The notes under the pieces: model-generated | The model's database searches: none | What the model was told of the DNA's origin: nothing | The model's input: the letters and a program-made list of their open reading frames with translations, nothing else | Program-made: the position numbers and the translations under genes | Assembly (NCBI RefSeq): GCF_015024225.1 | Contig: NZ_JACJGM010000039.1 | Coordinates: forward strand, 1-43,959 | Reading direction: 5' to 3' | Origin: Nocardioides lijunqiniae | GTDB lineage: Bacteria > Actinomycetota > Actinomycetes > Propionibacteriales > Nocardioidaceae | DNA length: 43,959 bases | In this document: positions 40,551-43,959 of the stretch, one piece after another | How positions within the stretch are numbered: position 1 is the first letter of the stretch | Layout of the letters: every line of letters begins with the position of its first letter

Positions 40551-41450
40551 GTGCCCGCCATCGTGATCGACGACCTCGCGAAGAGCTACGGCGATCTCAG
40601 CGCGGTCGACGGCGTCAGCCTGGAGGTGGCGGAGGGGGAGTTCCTCGGCGTCCTCGGCCCCAACGGCGCCGGCAAGACGACCCTGCTCGAGATGGTCGAG
40701 GGGCTGCGACGTCCGGACCGCGGCACCGCCACGGTGCTCGGCCTTCCTGTCTGGCCCCGCAACGCCGAGCTGCTGCCGCGGATCGGCGTGCAGCTCCAGG
40801 CGTCGTCGTTCTTCGAGCGGCTGACCGCCCGTGAGCAGATCCGCACCTTCGCCTCGCTGTACTCCGTGCCCCACGCCGCCGCCGACGAGTGGCTCGAGCG
40901 GGTGGGGCTGGTCGACAAGGCCGACACCCGGGTCGAGGACCTCTCCGGAGGTCAGGGGCAGCGACTGTCGATCGCGTGCGCGCTCGTGCACGACCCCGAC
41001 GTCGTCTTCCTCGACGAGCCGACCGCGGCGCTGGACCCGCAGGCGCGGCGCAACCTCTGGGACCTGCTGTCCGGGCTCAACGACTCCGGACGCACCGTCG
41101 TCCTCACGACCCACTACATGGACGAGGCCGAGGTGCTCTGCGACCGCGTCGCCATCATGGACGGAGGTCGGGTGCTCCGGGTCGACTCGCCGGCGGCGCT
41201 GGTGCGCACGCTCGACGCGCCCGCCCGCATCACCGTCGCCCCGGGTGCCGTCGGGGTGGAGGAGGCCCAGGGCATCGCGGGGGTCGACGACGCGCACGAG
41301 TCGGTCGACGGCGTCGTGCTCAGCACCCGGACGCCGGGCCGGGTGCTGGCGGTGCTCGCGGAGCGCGAGCGGCTGGACGGCGTACGCGTGCAGGCGGGCA
41401 CCCTCGAGGACGTCTTCCTCGACCTCACCGGACGGGCCTACCGCGCATGA
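40551..41450 (+). CDS. ABC-2 type transporter ATP-binding protein
   Basis: 299 residues of the drug-exporter (CcmA/DrrA-like) class. Walker A LGPNGAGKTT near 34-43, signature LSGGQGQRLS near 130, Walker B VVFLDEPTAALDP near 152, and the H-loop TTHYMDEAE near 187. The C-terminal 80 residues are a DrrA-like tail with a DUF4162-type fold. It is the energising subunit of the exporter completed by the next gene; their overlap (ATGA) shows coupling. Substrate unknown; antibiotic or lipid export is the usual role. Start GTG 40551 fits the TAGGGT-N7 pattern. Confidence 0.93.
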   Translation: MPAIVIDDLAKSYGDLSAVDGVSLEVAEGEFLGVLGPNGAGKTTLLEMVEGLRRPDRGTATVLGLPVWPRNAELLPRIGVQLQASSFFERLTAREQIRTFASLYSVPHAAADEWLERVGLVDKADTRVEDLSGGQGQRLSIACALVHDPDVVFLDEPTAALDPQARRNLWDLLSGLNDSGRTVVLTTHYMDEAEVLCDRVAIMDGGRVLRVDSPAALVRTLDAPARITVAPGAVGVEEAQGIAGVDDAHESVDGVVLSTRTPGRVLAVLAERERLDGVRVQAGTLEDVFLDLTGRAYRA

Positions 41451-42541
41451 GCACTCGTGGACCGGGGCGCTCCGCCTTCGTCGCGCTGTCGGCCGCCATC
41501 TTCAAGGGCTTCCTGCGCGACCGGGGCGCGGTGTTCTTCTCGCTGGTCTTCCCGCTGATGTTCCTGGTGCTCTTCGGCGGCATCTTCACCGACCAGGACC
41601 AGCCCAAGGTCGAGGTGATCCAGGTCGGCGAGGTCGCGCTGGTCGACGACCTCCCGGAGGGTGCCGACGAGGCGTTCTCCGACACCTTCGACGTGACCAC
41701 CTCCGACGACCTCGACGACGCCCTCGAGCAGGTGCGCAAGGGCGACGCCGACGTCGCCCTCGAGCAGCGCGGCGACGAGCTCGTCGCCCACTACACCCAG
41801 ACCGAGCAGGTCAAGGCCGCCATCACGCAGGGCACGCTGCGCGCGTTCGTCGACGCCACCAACGTCGCCGAGCTCGCCGCGCAGACCGGCGCCGAGCCGA
41901 CGTACACGTTCGAGGCCGTGGCCGTCGAGGACGACTCGCTCACCGCCATCCAGTTCGTCACGCCGGGGCTGCTCGGGTGGGCGGTCGCGATGAGCGCCAG
42001 CTTCGGTGCGGCCGCCACCCTGCAGGGCTGGCGCCAGTCGAAGCTGCTGCGACGCCTGCAGCTGTCGCCGGTGCGCACCGGCACGCTGGTCGCGGCCCGC
42101 ATCGCGGTCACGGTCATCGTGGCGCTGACGCAGATGGCGATCTTCCTGGGACTGGGCTCCGCGGCCTTCGGCCTCAGCCTCACGGGCGCGTGGTGGATGG
42201 CCGTGCCCGTCGTCGTCGTGGGCACCCTGTGCTTCATGTCGATCGGCCTGCTCGCCGGCGCGATCGCCAAGACGACCGAGGGTGCGGTCAACATGGCCAA
42301 CTTCTTCGTGCTCCCCATGGCCTTCCTCAGCGGCTCCTTCTTCCCCCTGGACTCCGCCCCTGCCTGGCTGCGCGCGGTGAGCAGCGTGCTGCCGCTCCGG
42401 CACCTCAACGACGGCATGCTCGACGTGATGGTCCGCGGGGAGAGCTGGACCGCGGCCCTCCTCCCGATCGCGATCCTCGGCGGCTTCGCCGTCGTCGTCA
42501 CCTTCGTCGCGGCGCGCCTCTTCCGCTGGGAGACCACCTGA
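41447..42541 (+). CDS. ABC-2 type transporter permease
   Basis: 364 residues. One N-terminal helix (FFSLVFPLMFLVLFGGIF near 30-47) is followed by a large soluble domain of about 120 residues (about 50-170) and then five or six helices in the C-terminal half. These include AVAMSASFGAAATLQGW and MAVPVVVVGTLCFMSIGLLA, the conserved GSFFPLDSAPAWLRAVSSVL near 300, and the final ILGGFAVVVTFVAARLF. This one-plus-five layout with an extracytoplasmic domain is typical of ABC2_membrane_3 (YhgE/DrrB-like) exporters. The start overlaps the ATPase stop. It is convergent with the HNH gene, with 86 bases between. Confidence 0.92.
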   Translation: MSTRGPGRSAFVALSAAIFKGFLRDRGAVFFSLVFPLMFLVLFGGIFTDQDQPKVEVIQVGEVALVDDLPEGADEAFSDTFDVTTSDDLDDALEQVRKGDADVALEQRGDELVAHYTQTEQVKAAITQGTLRAFVDATNVAELAAQTGAEPTYTFEAVAVEDDSLTAIQFVTPGLLGWAVAMSASFGAAATLQGWRQSKLLRRLQLSPVRTGTLVAARIAVTVIVALTQMAIFLGLGSAAFGLSLTGAWWMAVPVVVVGTLCFMSIGLLAGAIAKTTEGAVNMANFFVLPMAFLSGSFFPLDSAPAWLRAVSSVLPLRHLNDGMLDVMVRGESWTAALLPIAILGGFAVVVTFVAARLFRWETT

Positions 42542-42592
42542 CCTCTCGCCGGTCGCCGGTCGCCAGCGTCCTGTCGTCGGACGTGCCGATGT

Positions 42593-42617
42593 CCCCGCCG
42601 GGGTGATGGTGGCGGGG
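42593..42617. terminator. Possible bidirectional terminator between ABC permease and HNH gene
   Basis: CCCCGCC (42593-42599) and GGCGGGG (42611-42617) form a seven-bp stem with an 11-base loop in the 86-base gap between two convergent genes. Upstream, CGCCGGTCGCCGGTCGCC is a short direct repeat. It is a plausible but weak terminator for both strands. Confidence 0.4.
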
Positions 42618-42627
42618 TGTGGGGCGG

Positions 42628-43896
42628 TCAGGGTCGTCGTTCGGGCTCGAGTGGGGTGGTGCCGGTGTGGTCGCGGCGGTAGGCGTGCCCGAAGGGCGAG
42701 TGCCACAGGTAGGTGCCGCGGTCCAGCACGTCGTAGGTCCATCTGCCGTGGGTCTTGAGGCGGTGGTGCCCACGGCACAGTGGTGCGGTGTTGCACGAGC
42801 AGGTCGGCCCGCCCTCGGCGTGGGGGATAGCGTGGTCGATGTCGCACCTGGCCGCACGGCGTGTGCACCACGGGAACACACAGGTGTGGTCGACGAGATC
42901 GCCCTGCTCGCGCAGCCGGTCGGGGACCTCGTAGGCCGCGACGTGGACGTGGTCGGCCAGGTCGCGCACGGGCTTGACGATGACGCGGGTGCCATGGTTG
43001 CCGCACCAGGTCCGGATCGTCTCGGCCAGCACCGGGCTCCGGGTGTTCCCGAGTCGTCCGACCCCGTCGAGGTCCTCGTGCACGTGGACCACCACCTCGG
43101 TGCCCCCGGTGGTTGAGGTGCGAGCGGAGCGAGCCTCGAAACCACCCTCCGCAGCATCCCCGTCGTCCTCGAAGGGCAGCGAGTCATACCCGCGCGCGAG
43201 GTCCCCCGCCGCGATGGAGCGCCGTACGTCGAGGGACTCCTCGGAGCCGGCGGCCTTGATCTCAGCGGCGCGCCGGGAGAGTGCGGTGTCGAAGTCGAGG
43301 GCGTCGACGTAGTCCAGGGTCCCGGTGACCTCGACGGTCCCGTTGATGGAGACCTGACCCTTGTGGACCTCGAGCCGCCGCCCGTCGGCGGCGAGCCGGC
43401 GGGCCTTCTCCGCGGCCTCGGGGTCGAACCGGGCCTGGGCAGCGGTGATCTGTCGCTCGATCTCGGCGTAGGACACCGAGTGCGCACAGAAACCCACCGC
43501 CTGATCGACGTAGGCCGCAGCCTGCGGAGACAGGCTCATGGTGTGCTCGGCGATCCAGCGCGCCTTGTAGAACGGCAGCTCCATCGCCTCGACCTTTGCC
43601 CAGATGCGCGGGAGGCGGTAGCGGGTCTCGAGGGTCGCGCCGACGTAGCGCTTCGCGGCGTCGGTCGACATGCCCAGCACCGCCCCGAGCTCCATGACCG
43701 CGAACTCGGACACCCAGGGTGCGCCGTCCCCGGCGAGGGGGATGCCGTGGTCGCCGAAGGAGGCCTCGCCCTCGTCGGTGGTGGCGTGCAGGGTGCACCA
43801 GTCGATGACCGCGCCCAGGCGCTCCACCTCGGCCGCGGTGGCGGTCCGGGTGGTGGTGCGCATGACCTCGAGGAGGTCGGCGGCGGAGCTGGTCAT
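42628..43896 (-). CDS. DUF222 / 13E12-family HNH endonuclease-like protein
   Basis: 422 residues. The N-terminal DUF222 region (about 10-250) is helical with the typical MELGAVLGMSTDAAKRYVG near 70-90. The C-terminal HNH domain contains CVFPWCTRRAARCDIDHAIP, then GGPT, NTAPLCRGHH and KTHGRW, giving zinc-binding Cys pairs and the DH/H/H nuclease residues. Such proteins occur in many copies per genome in Nocardioidaceae and mycobacteria (13E12 repeat family); their role is unknown. Residues 251-263 (GGFEARSARTSTT) come from an inserted palindromic repeat in the linker between the two domains. ATG 43896 is preferred; a TTG lies four codons upstream. Sixty-three bases upstream to the window end show no gene. 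Confidence 0.9.
   Translation of the reverse strand: MTSSAADLLEVMRTTTRTATAAEVERLGAVIDWCTLHATTDEGEASFGDHGIPLAGDGAPWVSEFAVMELGAVLGMSTDAAKRYVGATLETRYRLPRIWAKVEAMELPFYKARWIAEHTMSLSPQAAAYVDQAVGFCAHSVSYAEIERQITAAQARFDPEAAEKARRLAADGRRLEVHKGQVSINGTVEVTGTLDYVDALDFDTALSRRAAEIKAAGSEESLDVRRSIAAGDLARGYDSLPFEDDGDAAEGGFEARSARTSTTGGTEVVVHVHEDLDGVGRLGNTRSPVLAETIRTWCGNHGTRVIVKPVRDLADHVHVAAYEVPDRLREQGDLVDHTCVFPWCTRRAARCDIDHAIPHAEGGPTCSCNTAPLCRGHHRLKTHGRWTYDVLDRGTYLWHSPFGHAYRRDHTGTTPLEPERRP
43108..43146 (-). repeat. 39-bp type B palindromic repeat inside the HNH gene, coding residues 251-263
   Basis: On the coding strand it starts GGTGGTTTCGAGG and ends CACCTCAACCACC. It differs by one base, by eye, from the copies at 8421-8459 and 7808-7846 (opposite orientation), and adds exactly 13 codons (GGFEARSARTSTT) in the DUF222-HNH linker. 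Confidence 0.88.
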
Positions 43897-43959
43897 GGGT
43901 CTACTCAAGCACTCGCCACCGACAGTGAAGGGCCTCAGAAGGCCTTGTCCACAAGGGCT

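Overview
The window is very GC-rich, densely coded actinobacterial chromosome. The gene content fits the Nocardioidaceae, most likely Nocardioides or a close relative: a mycobacterial-type succinate dehydrogenase (Sdh1 layout), mutA-mutB-meaB, an actinobacterial nucleoside-salvage operon, a DUF222/HNH (13E12-type) protein, and families of short palindromic repeats that begin and end in GGTGG/CCACC. The genus is an inference from gene content only. No rRNA, tRNA, transposase, phage gene or CRISPR array was recognised.

Layout. 1-2911 (minus): a truncated large ATP-binding regulator, an MBL-fold hydrolase and a GT4 glycosyltransferase. 3028-4047 (plus): a luciferase-like flavin oxidoreductase. 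4131-7608 (plus): sdh membrane anchor, sdhA and sdhB, preceded by a perfect CRP/GlxR-type palindrome. 7609-8586: a 978-base gene-free stretch packed with palindromic repeats between two convergent transcription units. 8587-9000 (minus): a small membrane protein. 9071-13002 (plus): mutA-mutB. 13142-18973: a 1943-residue secreted GH92 mannosidase. 19058-20038: meaB. 20054-20934 (minus): an AraC regulator and a VOC protein. 20971-22161: an M20 amidohydrolase. 22264-31807: a nucleoside uptake and salvage region (BMP lipoprotein, ABC ATPase, two permeases, cytidine deaminase, P450, thymidine phosphorylase, then adenosine deaminase, with a MaoC-like gene on the opposite strand). 31830-33548 (minus): a three-gene type VII secretion-associated module. 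33691-35459: a lipoprotein, a C39-like protein and a uridine kinase-like protein. 35542-39131: a heterodimeric ABC exporter. 39149-40540: an amidase. 40551-42541: an ABC-2 type transporter. 42628-43896 (minus): the DUF222/HNH protein.

How the parts work together. MutA/MutB and the chaperone GTPase MeaB interconvert succinyl-CoA and methylmalonyl-CoA, and the neighbouring Sdh1 complex oxidises succinate into the quinone pool. The BMP-type ABC transporter should import nucleosides, which cytidine deaminase, adenosine deaminase and thymidine phosphorylase process; a uridine kinase-like gene lies nearby. Many genes start 6-7 bases after a TANNNT hexamer, as expected for leaderless mRNAs, and this settles several start codons.

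The most unusual signals are the repeats. A roughly 150-bp nested palindromic element occurs twice in opposite orientation, and its stems differ by compensatory changes. A 39-bp palindrome family lies in the same gene-free stretch and also inside two protein-coding genes (mutB and the HNH protein), both times in the same reading frame and each adding 13 residues.
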